A stretch of 19,828 nucleotides of DNA from Bacteroidaceae bacterium (GCA_900772575.1 CAAHEN010000187.1:1-19828), one strand, 5' to 3'. Counted from the stretch's first letter, positions 7,152-15,546 are shown. The notes: a model not told the origin generated them from the sequence alone. Numbers and translations are program-made.

Positions 7152-8561
7152 CTATCTCTTGAGTGTGCCCTCCAGCTCTTCGATTTCGTGGCGGAAGCCC
7201 TTGTCGATGGAGAGGCGGCGCGTCACTTGGTTGCAGCCGTGGAGCACGGTGGAGTGGTCGCGACCGCCAAGCAACCGGCCGATTTGCGTGTACGACATCT
7301 GCGTGTATTTGTGGCAAAGGTGCATGGTGAGCTGGCGCGCTTGGACGATGTTTTGCTTGCGGGTCTTGGAGATGATGTCGCGCTGCTTGACGCTGTAATG
7401 GCGGCAGACGGCGCAGAGAATGTCGTCTGTCGTGATCTCATGTCGCTCCAAGTTGACGATGCGCGAGACGATGCGGATGGTCAGTGGCAGGTCGATGTCG
7501 CAGTTGTCGACCACACTGTAGGCCATCAGGCCGTTGATGATGCCTTCAAGTTCACGCACGCTGCTGTTGACGTTCTGCGCGATGTACTGCACCACTTCGA
7601 CGGGGATTGTCAGGCCGTCGCGCCGTATCTTGGACTGTAGGATGGCCTTGCGGAGTGTGATGTCTGGCTTCTCCATCTCGGCCACCATGCCCCACTTGAA
7701 GCGCGTCAGCATGCGCTCCTCGATGCCCTCGAAGAGTGATGGCGGGCGGTCGCAGGTGATGATCAGCTGGCGGCGGTTCTGCTGCAAGTGGTTGAAGATG
7801 TGGAAGAATGCCTGTTGTGTCTTGGCTGTGGTGATCTCCTGGATGTCGTCGATGATGAGCACGTCGATGGACTGGTAGAAGTTGATGAAGTCGTTCGACG
7901 TGTTGTGAATGATGGCATCGGTGAACTGTGTCTTGAAGAGGTGGGCGGAGACGAAGAGCACGCGTTTCTCTGGGTAGAGCTCATGCAGGCGCAGGCCGAG
8001 GGCATTGACCAGATGCGTCTTTCCAACGCCCGACGGCCCATAGAGGAAGAACGGGTTGAACGTGATTTGTCCCGGCTTCTCGGCGATGGCGTAGGCCACG
8101 GCGCGCGCCAGTTTGTTGCTCTCGCCCTCGACGAAGTTTTCGAAGGTATAGCAGGCGTTGAGATTGTGCTTGACAGGCGGTTGCTGGGGCAGGGTCTGTG
8201 GGGTCTGCGGGGTGTGGACGCCACCGCTCCTCTGCTGCCGGCGCATCTGCTCCTCCTGCTCCCTGCGCCATTGGGCGATGATTTCCTCGTTGCGCCAGAT
8301 GAGCTGCGTCTGCTTGCCGAAGACCTGTTGGAGGGTCTGGCTGACCAGATCGCGGTAGTTGTCGCGGATGTATTCGCCGACATACTTGGTGGGCACACTG
8401 ACCGTGAGCCGCCCCTCCTTGTAGTCTACATAGGTGAGCGGTTCAAACCATGTGGCATATTCCTTGCCCGGGACGTTGGCCTTGATCTGGCTGAGGCAAA
8501 GCTGCCACTTGTCTGCTGGAGAGAGAACCATGTGTGCTGCGGTCTTTTTGCGTGGTTGCAT
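7152..8561 (-). CDS. dnaA: Chromosomal replication initiator DnaA
   Basis: The 469-residue product has the normal size and all four DnaA domains. Domain I (about 14-95) recruits partners such as helicase. Domain II is a Q/P-rich linker (about 105-132). The AAA+ ATPase domain III carries Walker A GPSGVGKT (175-182), Walker B VLIIDD (234-239), the arginine-finger segment RFKWG (287-291) and sensor II near SVRELEG (334-340). The C-terminal DNA-binding domain has the family signature GGRDHSTV (432-439). It melts the origin by binding DnaA boxes as an ATP-bound filament. Met1 or Met11 could be the start; homology proper begins at about residue 14. It lies downstream of rsmA on the same strand, 132 bases away, and is not next to dnaN or recF. 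Confidence 0.98.
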   Translation of the reverse strand: MQPRKKTAAHMVLSPADKWQLCLSQIKANVPGKEYATWFEPLTYVDYKEGRLTVSVPTKYVGEYIRDNYRDLVSQTLQQVFGKQTQLIWRNEEIIAQWRREQEEQMRRQQRSGGVHTPQTPQTLPQQPPVKHNLNACYTFENFVEGESNKLARAVAYAIAEKPGQITFNPFFLYGPSGVGKTHLVNALGLRLHELYPEKRVLFVSAHLFKTQFTDAIIHNTSNDFINFYQSIDVLIIDDIQEITTAKTQQAFFHIFNHLQQNRRQLIITCDRPPSLFEGIEERMLTRFKWGMVAEMEKPDITLRKAILQSKIRRDGLTIPVEVVQYIAQNVNSSVRELEGIINGLMAYSVVDNCDIDLPLTIRIVSRIVNLERHEITTDDILCAVCRHYSVKQRDIISKTRKQNIVQARQLTMHLCHKYTQMSYTQIGRLLGGRDHSTVLHGCNQVTRRLSIDKGFRHEIEELEGTLKR

Positions 8562-8577
8562 TCGGCAATCGCGTATG

Positions 8578-8608
8578 CAAAGGTCAGACTTTTTTTTGAC
8601 CCGTGCAA
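8578..8608 (-). promoter_or_regulatory. Possible dnaA promoter
   Basis: On the minus strand GACCTTTG (one mismatch to TAnnTTTG) is preceded 20 bases upstream by TTG (8606-8608), which is the expected -33/-7 spacing. The -7 box ends 16 bases before the dnaA ATG, giving a very short leader. I see no clear terminator after rsmA, so read-through from rsmA is an alternative. Confidence 0.3.
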
Positions 8609-8693
8609 GAGCTGGCGGCTGGGCCGGTGACCGTGCTCAGGATAATTTTGTGTGTAACAGTTTCTTAATCCGACAACATTTTTTCGGCAGCGG

Positions 8694-9530
8694 TCAGTCT
8701 GCTTGGGACGGCATGGCGCATTCGCTGGCGATGTCGTTGGCCAGGGCGATGAACGTGTCGATGTCCAGTTGTTCAGGACGTTGCGTAAGCAGGGGTCGTG
8801 CGAGGAATACGGAGTGGTCTGCCGCAGCGTGTCCGGCTTCGGCGTCTAGGGCGGCGAGGAGCGGTTTGAGCGAGCCACGCATCATCTTTCGGCGCTGGCC
8901 GAAAGTGGTTTTGACGACACGGCGCAACAGGCACTCGTCGCAGCCGCACGCCATGCGGCCGTTACGCGTCAGGCGGACGACGGCGCTCTTCACCTTGGGA
9001 GGCGGATTGAAGACGCCAGGCTCGACGGTGAAGAGATAGTCGACGTCATACCACAGCTGTATGAGCACGCTCAGGATGCCATAGGCCTTGCAGCCCGGCT
9101 GTGCCGCCAGCCGCTCGGCCACCTCTTTCTGGATCATGCCCGTGCAGCACGGTATGAGGTGCCGGTTGTCGAGCATCTTGAAGAAGATCTGGCTACTGAT
9201 GTTGTAAGGATAATTGCCCGTGAGGACGAAGGGACGTCCGCCGAAGGTACGGTCGAGGTGCATCTTCAAGAAGTCGTCCTCGACGATGTTGTCTTCTAGC
9301 TCAGGGTGTGTCTCTCGGAGATAGCGCACGCTTTCGAAGTCAATCTCCACGACCTTCGTTTCGCGGCCCTTGGGCAAGAGATACTGGGTGAGTACGCCCA
9401 TGCCTGGCCCCACTTCGAGAATGGGAATGTCGGGGCAGGCGTCGACGGTGTCGGCGATGGCGCGTGCCGTGCCGAGGTCGGTGAGGAAATGCTGGCCGAG
9501 AAACTTCTTCGGCCTTACGTTCTTGATCAT
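8694..9530 (-). CDS. rsmA: 16S rRNA (adenine(1518)-N6/adenine(1519)-N6)-dimethyltransferase RsmA/KsgA
   Basis: The 278-residue product dimethylates two adjacent adenines near the 3' end of 16S rRNA during small-subunit maturation, using SAM. The N-terminus has the family signature KKFLGQHFL (8-16). The SAM-binding motif I ILEVGPGMGVLT is at 37-48, the acidic motif II is VVEIDFES (60-67), and the catalytic motif IV is NYPYNIS (106-112). The later FNPPPKVKSAVVRL segment (174-187) is also characteristic. The frame is open to 9581, but I chose the ATG at 9530 (MIKNVRPKKFLGQ) because family homology begins immediately after it. Loss of this enzyme gives kasugamycin resistance in well-studied bacteria. 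It is divergent from the flippase-like gene and lies upstream of dnaA. Confidence 0.97.
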   Translation of the reverse strand: MIKNVRPKKFLGQHFLTDLGTARAIADTVDACPDIPILEVGPGMGVLTQYLLPKGRETKVVEIDFESVRYLRETHPELEDNIVEDDFLKMHLDRTFGGRPFVLTGNYPYNISSQIFFKMLDNRHLIPCCTGMIQKEVAERLAAQPGCKAYGILSVLIQLWYDVDYLFTVEPGVFNPPPKVKSAVVRLTRNGRMACGCDECLLRRVVKTTFGQRRKMMRGSLKPLLAALDAEAGHAAADHSVFLARPLLTQRPEQLDIDTFIALANDIASECAMPSQAD

Positions 9531-9664
9531 GCGGAAAGACGGTGTGTGAAGATGAAGGTGGTAATTGGGGCACAGACGCACTGGCGGCGCGTCTGTGCCA
9601 GGCAGGCGTCGGCCAAGTGTTATGGGCGGTCTGGGACAGCTGCGGGAGGAAAAACCGAAATAAA

Positions 9665-9696
9665 TTTGGTCGTTCCCCCGCCTTGTCTTAACTTTG
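9665..9696 (+). promoter_or_regulatory. Full -33/-7 promoter for the flippase-like gene
   Basis: TTTG (9665-9668) and TAACTTTG (9689-9696) are separated by exactly 20 bases, close to the published Bacteroidota sigma factor consensus. This is the best promoter in the window. The expected start near 9703 gives a leader of about 60 bases before the proposed TTG start codon at 9762. Confidence 0.75.
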
Positions 9697-9733
9697 CCCT
9701 ATGCGAGCGGCGGGGCGCCGCTTGCGTTCACTG

Positions 9734-9741
9734 CAAAATTA
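9734..9741 (-). promoter_or_regulatory. Possible -7 box for rsmA
   Basis: The minus strand reads TAATTTTG, an exact TAnnTTTG match, about 200 bases upstream of the rsmA ATG. No -33 element is clear. It lies downstream of the opposing flippase-like promoter, so the two 5' leaders would overlap. Confidence 0.4.
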
Positions 9742-9761
9742 CTAAAAAACGCCGCAACGCC

Positions 9762-10763
9762 TTGGCTACGATAGTAAAAAAAATACTGAGTTTCTGCCTG
9801 CCCTTTGTCTTGGGCATCGCCATATTGTGGTGGATGTACCGCCGCACCGACTGGACGGCTTGCGTGGGCTATCTTCGGCAGATGAATTGGGGATGGATGC
9901 TCTTCTCGCTGATATTCGGTGTATTGGCGCAGCAGGTGCGCGCGTGGCGCTGGAAGATGGCGCTGACGCCACTTGGACTGCGGACACGGCGCCGTGTCTG
10001 TGAGGACGCCATATTCCTGTCTTACGCCTCCAGTCTGGTCGTTCCGCGCATCGGCGAGGTGGCGCGCTGCGGCACGCTCAAGCGCTATGACGGGGTACCC
10101 TTTGCCAAGGCCCTGGGCACGGTGGTCACCGAGCGCGTCGTCGACAGCCTGCTCATGTTGGTGCTGACCTTGGTCGCCTTCATGCTCCAGTTGAAGGACT
10201 TTCTCCACTTCCTCAAACAGACCGGCACGGACTTCGGCAGCTCCTTCAGCCGCTACACCGACACAGGGTTTGTCCTGACCGTTGTGTGCATTGTCGCCGT
10301 GGTGTCGCTCGCCGCCTGGCTGCTGCGCCGCTTCTCCATCTTCAGTAAAGGCAAGGACGTCGTGCGCAATGTTTGGGCTGGCGTCACGTCGCTCCGCCAT
10401 GTGCGCGACCTGCCGCTCTATCTGGCACTCTCGTTGGGCATATGGCTGTGCTACTATCTCCATTTCTATACGGCCTTCTTCTGCTTCGACTTCACGTCGG
10501 ACATCTCCCCTGTACGGGCATTCCTGATCTTCTGCATCGGCACGTTTGCCGTCATCGTCCCCACGCCCAATGGCGCCGGGCCGTGGCATTTCGCCGTCAA
10601 GACCATGCTCGTGCTCTACGGCGTCAGTGAAGAGCCCGCCATCATGTTTGCCCTCATCGTCCACTCGATACAGACCTTCGAGGTCATCCTCCTCGGTGTC
10701 TTCGCTTGGATAGACTTGACACGGCGCCGCCGGTTGCCACCGGAGACCATAGTAACGCCATGA
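9762..10763 (+). CDS. Flippase-like integral membrane protein (LPG synthase TM / UPF0104 family)
   Basis: From a TTG start the product is 333 residues with about seven or eight hydrophobic segments, including 8-25, 44-58, 128-143, 170-188, 219-240, 253-267 and 295-318. It resembles the membrane domain of lysyl-phosphatidylglycerol synthases (PF03706). Conserved spots are SLVVPRIGEVARC (91-103), with the R-x-G-E motif, and the TPNGAGPWH loop (268-276). Stand-alone members are thought to move lipids or lipid-linked substrates; the substrate here is unknown. No in-frame ATG exists near the expected N-terminus. TTG at 9762 (MATIVKKILSF) is the best start, and an ATA at 9771 is a less likely one. 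A longer upstream extension would cross the promoter and part of rsmA. pepD follows 61 bases later without a visible promoter, suggesting co-transcription. Confidence 0.85.
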   Translation: MATIVKKILSFCLPFVLGIAILWWMYRRTDWTACVGYLRQMNWGWMLFSLIFGVLAQQVRAWRWKMALTPLGLRTRRRVCEDAIFLSYASSLVVPRIGEVARCGTLKRYDGVPFAKALGTVVTERVVDSLLMLVLTLVAFMLQLKDFLHFLKQTGTDFGSSFSRYTDTGFVLTVVCIVAVVSLAAWLLRRFSIFSKGKDVVRNVWAGVTSLRHVRDLPLYLALSLGIWLCYYLHFYTAFFCFDFTSDISPVRAFLIFCIGTFAVIVPTPNGAGPWHFAVKTMLVLYGVSEEPAIMFALIVHSIQTFEVILLGVFAWIDLTRRRRLPPETIVTP

Positions 10764-10824
10764 GCGGCGCCAGCCTCACTCACATCGCATCAAGCCATCT
10801 CATACACCTAATTATATACACATC

Positions 10825-12282
10825 ATGAGCGAAATCAAAGATCTGCAACCGCAAGCCATCTGGAAAAACTTCTATCTGCTGACGCAGGTGCCCCGTCCGT
10901 CGGGCCACTTGGAAAAAATACAGAAGTTCCTGCTCGACTGGGCCAAGGATAAAGGCGTCGAAGCCCATCTCGACAAAGCCGGCAATGTCATCATGCGCAA
11001 ACCCGCCTATCCGGGCATGGAAGACCGCAAGGTCGTCACACTGCAAGGCCACATGGACATGGTGCCACAGAAGACAAAGGACTCCACACACAATTTTGAG
11101 ACCGACCCCATCGAGACCTACATCGACGGAGAGTGGGTCAAGGCCAAGGGCACAACCCTCGGCTCCGACGATGGCATGGCCGTAGCCACGATCATGGCCA
11201 TCATGGAGGACGACAGCATCAAGCATGGCCCGCTTGAAGGCTTTATCACTGCCGACGAGGAAACCACCATGTACGGTGTCAACCATATGAGCGGCGACTC
11301 GCTCGAGGGTACAATCCTGCTCAATCTCGACAATGAGACCGAGGGCGAGATGGTCATCGGTTCGGCCGGTGGCGTCAATATGACCGCCACACTTGAATAC
11401 AAGCCCATTGACACTGACGCCGCTGACGCCGCCGTGCGTGTCACACTCCACAACCTGCTCGGTGGCCACTCCGGTCTGGAGATCAACGAAGGCCGTGGCA
11501 ATGCCAATAAGATGATGGCTCGCCTAGTCCAGGACGCCATCGCCAACTTCGAGGCCTGTCTGGCCGAGTGGAAGGGTGGCAACATGCGCAATGCCATTCC
11601 GCGTGAGGCCGAGGTGGTGCTGACCCTGCCGAAGGAGAATGTGCCCGAGTTCAAGAGTGTGATCGACGAGTGGCGCGAGACCTTCCGCGGCGAGTATGGC
11701 CACATTGAGACCGGCTTGCAGCTTGACTGCGTCGACGTGGCACTCCCAACCCAGATTGTCCCCGCCGAGATACAGGACAACCTCGTCGACGCCCTCTGCG
11801 CTTGCCACAACGGCGTCTATCGCTTCATTCCCGAAGTGCCGAGCATCGTCGAGACCTCGTCCAACCTGGCTATCGTCGAGATCGGTGGCGGACAGGTGAT
11901 GTTTAAGATCCTCATCCGCTCTTCGCGCGACTCCATGCGTGAGTGTCTGGCCGAGACGCTGGAGAGTGCCTTTGCCATGGCCGGCATGAAGGTGGAGCTC
12001 AGCGGCGACTATCCGGCTTGGCAGCCCAATCCCGACAGTGAAATCGTGGAATTGATGAAGGAGGTGTATCGCGAGCTCTTCAACAAGGAGAACCTCGTGC
12101 AAGTGGTGCACGCCGGACTTGAATGTGGCGTCATCGGTGCCCACAAGCCCGGCATGGACATGGTCAGCTTCGGCCCCACGCTGCGCTCGCCACACACTCC
12201 CAACGAGCGGTGCTTCATTCCCAGTGTTGACAAGTACTGGCGCTTCGTCCTCACTACGCTCGAACGCACGCCGAAGAAATAA
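10825..12282 (+). CDS. pepD: Aminoacyl-histidine dipeptidase (PepD, M20 family)
   Basis: The 485-residue cytoplasmic metallopeptidase has the full length of the PepD/M20C family, which splits Xaa-His and other dipeptides such as carnosine. Metal-site motifs are visible: GHMDMVPQK (H76, D78), GSDDGMA (D115 bridging aspartate), the ADEET catalytic and ligand glutamates (143-147), and NLDNETEG (167-174). The lid domain begins near GGHSGLEINEGRGNA. The C-terminal ligand region is HAGLECGVIGAHKPGMDMVSFGP, with a final histidine in SPHTPNER. There is no signal peptide. It follows the flippase-like gene in the same orientation with a short AT-rich spacer, and a strong terminator comes 27 bases after the stop. 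The family call is very secure, while substrate range is inferred. Confidence 0.95.
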   Translation: MSEIKDLQPQAIWKNFYLLTQVPRPSGHLEKIQKFLLDWAKDKGVEAHLDKAGNVIMRKPAYPGMEDRKVVTLQGHMDMVPQKTKDSTHNFETDPIETYIDGEWVKAKGTTLGSDDGMAVATIMAIMEDDSIKHGPLEGFITADEETTMYGVNHMSGDSLEGTILLNLDNETEGEMVIGSAGGVNMTATLEYKPIDTDAADAAVRVTLHNLLGGHSGLEINEGRGNANKMMARLVQDAIANFEACLAEWKGGNMRNAIPREAEVVLTLPKENVPEFKSVIDEWRETFRGEYGHIETGLQLDCVDVALPTQIVPAEIQDNLVDALCACHNGVYRFIPEVPSIVETSSNLAIVEIGGGQVMFKILIRSSRDSMRECLAETLESAFAMAGMKVELSGDYPAWQPNPDSEIVELMKEVYRELFNKENLVQVVHAGLECGVIGAHKPGMDMVSFGPTLRSPHTPNERCFIPSVDKYWRFVLTTLERTPKK

Positions 12283-12308
12283 GACTGTCTCGCCGTGAAC
12301 GGCAATGG

Positions 12309-12344
12309 CAAAGGGCTGTCCAAACGGGCAGCCCTTTGTTTGTT
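12309..12344 (+). terminator. Intrinsic terminator after pepD
   Basis: A 13-base stem (12309-12321 with 12326-12338, one wobble pair) closes an AAAC tetraloop and is followed by TTTGTT. It ends the flippase-pepD unit and separates it from efp. Confidence 0.85.
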
Positions 12345-12428
12345 CTGGTGCTCCGGATGAGGGACTTTTCCATGCACGGCCGGAATAAAAACTGCCGTCG
12401 GCTTACGCCGTTTTGCCTGAAAAGCATT

Positions 12429-12436
12429 AACTTTGC
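12429..12436 (+). promoter_or_regulatory. Bacteroidota-type -7 box for efp
   Basis: TAACTTTG is an exact TAnnTTTG match, 35 bases before the efp ATG and after the pepD terminator. A TTTG occurs upstream but at a spacing of only 13 bases, so the -33 element is uncertain. Confidence 0.6.
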
Positions 12437-12471
12437 ACGCGAAAACAAATCACTCACAGCATCATATCGTA

Positions 12472-13038
12472 ATGATCAAATCTCAAGACATCAAGAAAGG
12501 CACTTGCATCCGCATGGATGGCAAGCTCTACTTCTGCATTGACTTCCTCCACGTGAAGCCCGGCAAGGGCAACACCATCATGCGCACCACCCTCAAGGAC
12601 GTTGTCAGTGGCCGCGTACTCGAACGCCGCTTCAACATCGGCGAGGCCCTCGAAGACGTCCGCGTGGAGCGCCGCCCTTACCAGTACTCCTACGCCGACG
12701 GCGACCAGTACCACTTCCTCAACCAGGAAACGTGGGACGACGTGGTCATCGAGCGCGACCTTATCACTGGCGTCGACTACATGAAGGAAGGCGATGTCGT
12801 GGAAGTGGTCAGCGATGCGTCGACGGAGACCATCCTTTTCGCTGAGATGCCGGTCAAGACACAGCTCAAAATCGTCTACACCGAACCGGGCCTCAAAGGC
12901 GACACCGCCACCAACACCCTGAAGCCTGCCAAACTCGAATCTGGAGTGGAAATCCGTGTTCCCCTCTTCATCAATGAGGGCGAGACCATTGAGGTCGACA
13001 CACGCGACGGTTCCTATCTCAACCGCGTCAAGGCTTGA
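12472..13038 (+). CDS. efp: Translation elongation factor P
   Basis: The 188-residue product has the family's usual length and three beta-barrel domains. EF-P enters the ribosome between the P and E sites and relieves stalling at consecutive prolines. The domain I loop tip is KPGKGN, with K32 at the position that is post-translationally modified in many bacteria. It is lysine rather than the arginine used by rhamnosylating systems, and no modification gene is in this window. The C-terminal signature region PLFINEGETIEVDTRDGSYLNRV is intact. The frame is open to 12433, but the ATG at 12472 (MIKSQDIKKG) fits the family and follows the promoter box. A terminator 35 bases after the stop makes it a single-gene unit. 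Confidence 0.97.
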   Translation: MIKSQDIKKGTCIRMDGKLYFCIDFLHVKPGKGNTIMRTTLKDVVSGRVLERRFNIGEALEDVRVERRPYQYSYADGDQYHFLNQETWDDVVIERDLITGVDYMKEGDVVEVVSDASTETILFAEMPVKTQLKIVYTEPGLKGDTATNTLKPAKLESGVEIRVPLFINEGETIEVDTRDGSYLNRVKA

Positions 13039-13072
13039 CGTGAAGCAGATTTCAGATGATTAAAAATTGTGG

Positions 13073-13107
13073 GCCATATTCGCAGAAAATGCGCGTATGG
13101 CTTTTTT
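13073..13107 (+). terminator. Intrinsic terminator after efp
   Basis: GCCATATTCGCA (13073-13084) pairs with TGCGCGTATGGC (13090-13101) with one wobble and one mismatch around a GAAAA loop, and is followed by TTTTTTCTT. It lies just 43 bases before the next start codon, so it ends efp and leaves little room for a separate promoter for the dipeptidyl peptidase gene. Confidence 0.8.
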
Positions 13108-13149
13108 CTTAGACTGAAACCCAGACCAAGCCCCATCAACAACCCTTAT

Positions 13150-15204
13150 ATGAAACATCAACTCATGACCATGATGCTAGCCACGGCGGCGGCCTTCGGC
13201 GCTGAGACTCCGACTGAGGCCCAGACTCAGAAAGACAGTTTCCGCTACACTGACGAGCGCTTCGCAGACATACAGATGCTGCGCTACAAGGTGGAAGGGT
13301 TCGAGCAGCTGTCACTGCGCGAGAAGACTTTCATCTATTACCTTCAGGAAGCCGCCCTGCAGGGCCGCGACATACTCTTCGACCAGAACGGCCGGTACAA
13401 CCTGCGGTTGCGCCGTCTGCTTGAGGCCGTCTATACTGACTATGCCGGCGACCGCAAGGATGCCTTCTACACCACGTTCGCTGTCTACATGAAACGTGTG
13501 TGGTTCTCCTCTGGCATTCACCACCACTACGGCTGCGAGAAATTCATTTCCGACTTCACCGCCAACGTGCTGCGCACCGCTGTCAAGCAGTTGCCTGTGG
13601 AGAAGTTGCCGCTGGCTGATGGGCAGACCGTCGACCAACTTTGCGACGAGCTCTTCCCCGTCATCTTTGACCCTGCCGTGATGCCCATGCGTGTCAACCA
13701 GCGTGACGGCGACGATCTTGTGCTGACGTCGGCTTGCAACTACTATGCCCCTGGCATCACCCAGGCCGAGGCTGAGGAATTCTATACCCAGCGCAAGGCC
13801 CCGCTCGACCCACGCCCCATCATGATGGGCATGAATAGCCGGGTGGTGCGCAATGAGGACGGTGAATTGACAGAGCGTGTGTGGCGTGTCGGCGGACTCT
13901 ATGGTCCGGCCATCGAGAAGATTGTCGACGACCTGCTCAAGGCGCGGCCCTATGCCTGCACACCGCAGCAGGAGCGTGTCATCGACCTCTTGGTGGAGTT
14001 CTACCGTACCGGTGACCTCCGCACCTTCGACGACTATTCCATCGCTTGGCTGAAGGACACGGCCAGCCTCGTCGATTTCAACAACTGCTTCACTGAGAGC
14101 TACGGTGACCCGCTCGGCATGAAAGCCTCGTGGGAGGCCATCGTCAACTACAAGAACATAGCTGCCACCGCGCGTACGGAGAAACTGTCGGCCAATGCGC
14201 AGTGGTTTGAGGATCATTCACCGGTGGATCCCCGTTTCAAAAAGGAAAAGGTGCGCGGCATCTCCGCCAAGGTCATCACGGCTGCCATTCTCGGTGGCGA
14301 CCTTTACCCCTCGACAGCCATTGGCATCAACCTGCCCAACTCTGACTGGGTGCGGCGTGAACACGGTTCAAAGAGTGTCACCATTGGCAACCTGACCGAT
14401 GCCTACAACAAGGCTGCGCACGGCAGCGGCATGGATCGCGAGTTTGTCATCGACGAGGCCACCCGCAAACTCATCAACCGGTACGGTGACGCCTGCGACG
14501 ATCTCCACACGGACCTTCACGAGTGTCTCGGCCACGGCAGCGGAAAACTCCTGCCGGGCACGGATCCCGATACGCTAAAGGCCTATGGCTCTACCATCGA
14601 GGAGGCTCGCGCCGACCTCTTTGGCCTCTACTATGTGGCCGACCCCAAACTCGTCGAACTCGGCCTGACGCCCAACCTGGAGGCCTACAAAAGCCAGTAC
14701 TACAGTTATATGCTCAACGGACTCATGACACAGCTGGTTCGCATCAAACCCGGTGGCACCATCGAAGAGGCCCACATGCGCAACCGGGCCCTCATTGCCC
14801 GCTGGGCCTACGAGCATGGGCGCGACAGGCACGTCGTAGAACTCGTCAAGAAGAAAGGCAAGACTTACATACGCATTAACGACTATGAGGCGCTGCGTGG
14901 GCTCTTCGGCCAGTTGCTTGCCGAGATACAGCGCGTGAAGAGTGAGGGAGACTATGATGGTGCTCGCCGCCTCGTAGAGGACTACGGCGTTAAGGTGGAT
15001 CCTGTGCTCCACAAGGAGATCCTTGAACGTTATGAGCAGCTGCACCTTTCGCCTTACAAGGGATTCATCAATCCTGTCTACAAGGCTGTGCGTGATGCTG
15101 ATGGCAACATCACCGATGTCACCATAGACTACACCGAACCTTACGACCAGCAGATGCTCCGCTATAGCCGCGACTACAACAATCTGCCCGACATCAACAA
15201 CTGA
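13150..15204 (+). CDS. Exported dipeptidyl peptidase III (M49 zinc metallopeptidase)
   Basis: The 684-residue product releases dipeptides from peptide N-termini. The M49 zinc motif HEXXGH appears as HECLGH (457-462), with E458 as catalytic base. The second ligand motif EEARAD (484-489) supplies the third zinc ligand. Downstream conserved pieces such as AHMRNRALIARW are present. The cysteine inside the motif matches the well-studied Bacteroides thetaiotaomicron enzyme. The N-terminus MKHQLMTMMLATAAAFGAET looks like a Sec signal peptide cut near A18; no lipobox is seen, so a periplasmic location is likely. The frame stays open to 13069, but that start lies inside the efp terminator region, so ATG 13150 was chosen. 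No TAnnTTTG box lies in the 43 bases after the efp terminator. Weak read-through from efp or an atypical promoter must drive it. Confidence 0.95.
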   Translation: MKHQLMTMMLATAAAFGAETPTEAQTQKDSFRYTDERFADIQMLRYKVEGFEQLSLREKTFIYYLQEAALQGRDILFDQNGRYNLRLRRLLEAVYTDYAGDRKDAFYTTFAVYMKRVWFSSGIHHHYGCEKFISDFTANVLRTAVKQLPVEKLPLADGQTVDQLCDELFPVIFDPAVMPMRVNQRDGDDLVLTSACNYYAPGITQAEAEEFYTQRKAPLDPRPIMMGMNSRVVRNEDGELTERVWRVGGLYGPAIEKIVDDLLKARPYACTPQQERVIDLLVEFYRTGDLRTFDDYSIAWLKDTASLVDFNNCFTESYGDPLGMKASWEAIVNYKNIAATARTEKLSANAQWFEDHSPVDPRFKKEKVRGISAKVITAAILGGDLYPSTAIGINLPNSDWVRREHGSKSVTIGNLTDAYNKAAHGSGMDREFVIDEATRKLINRYGDACDDLHTDLHECLGHGSGKLLPGTDPDTLKAYGSTIEEARADLFGLYYVADPKLVELGLTPNLEAYKSQYYSYMLNGLMTQLVRIKPGGTIEEAHMRNRALIARWAYEHGRDRHVVELVKKKGKTYIRINDYEALRGLFGQLLAEIQRVKSEGDYDGARRLVEDYGVKVDPVLHKEILERYEQLHLSPYKGFINPVYKAVRDADGNITDVTIDYTEPYDQQMLRYSRDYNNLPDINN

Positions 15205-15279
15205 CGCGTCGATTAGCTGGCCACACGCCATGTAGCAGTGGGCGTTAGGGCATAGCAGCCTGTAAAATGAAGAAACCGG

Positions 15280-15322
15280 AATCCCCGGATCGGAACGTTT
15301 TGTTCCGGTTCGGGGATTTTTT
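15280..15322 (+). terminator. Intrinsic terminator after dipeptidyl peptidase III
   Basis: A 17-base stem (15280-15296 with 15302-15318; one mismatch and one wobble) encloses a GTTTT loop, and its 3' arm merges into TTTTTT (15317-15322). It is the strongest terminator in the window and marks the end of the housekeeping block. Confidence 0.9.
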
Positions 15323-15546
15323 CGGTTCGCCGCTGTCTGCCGCTCCAGAAATGTGCTACTCAGGAAAAGTGTCATCCGAGAAACGTAAGCCCCAGCTTAT
15401 AGCACCTATGCATACCACCAATGGGCCGGCTTCCGTATGCAGCGTTATAGTCCTCTTTCTTGTGGATTTGTCCATCTGGTGTACAAAAAAAACACGCAGA
15501 CGAATATTTTTTCTTGTTAAGCAGTGGCCACATGCTGTAGATTTTG
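15323..15546. other. Gene-free spacer after the dipeptidyl peptidase III terminator
   Basis: I see no credible gene here. Short open frames exist on both strands but lack family features and overlap each other. The stretch around 15481-15515 is A/T-rich, with runs of eight A and six T. Small hairpins such as TGGA-tttg-TCCA (15464-15475) are the only structure. It leads into the TATATTTG promoter box. Confidence 0.5.

Noticed and set aside
8643..8650. TAATTTTG on the plus strand between dnaA and rsmA
   Set aside because: It would only drive antisense RNA into rsmA and has no -33 element; a single 8-base match is expected by chance.
9699..10664. Long minus-strand open frame (321 codons) opposite the flippase-like gene
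   Set aside because: It mirrors the real gene's codon structure, has low-complexity charged composition and no family motif, while the plus strand has clear membrane segments and conserved motifs.
13312..14217. Long minus-strand open frame (301 codons) opposite dipeptidyl peptidase III
   Set aside because: It lies entirely within a gene whose zinc motifs and length are intact, and such antisense frames are expected in GC-rich coding DNA.
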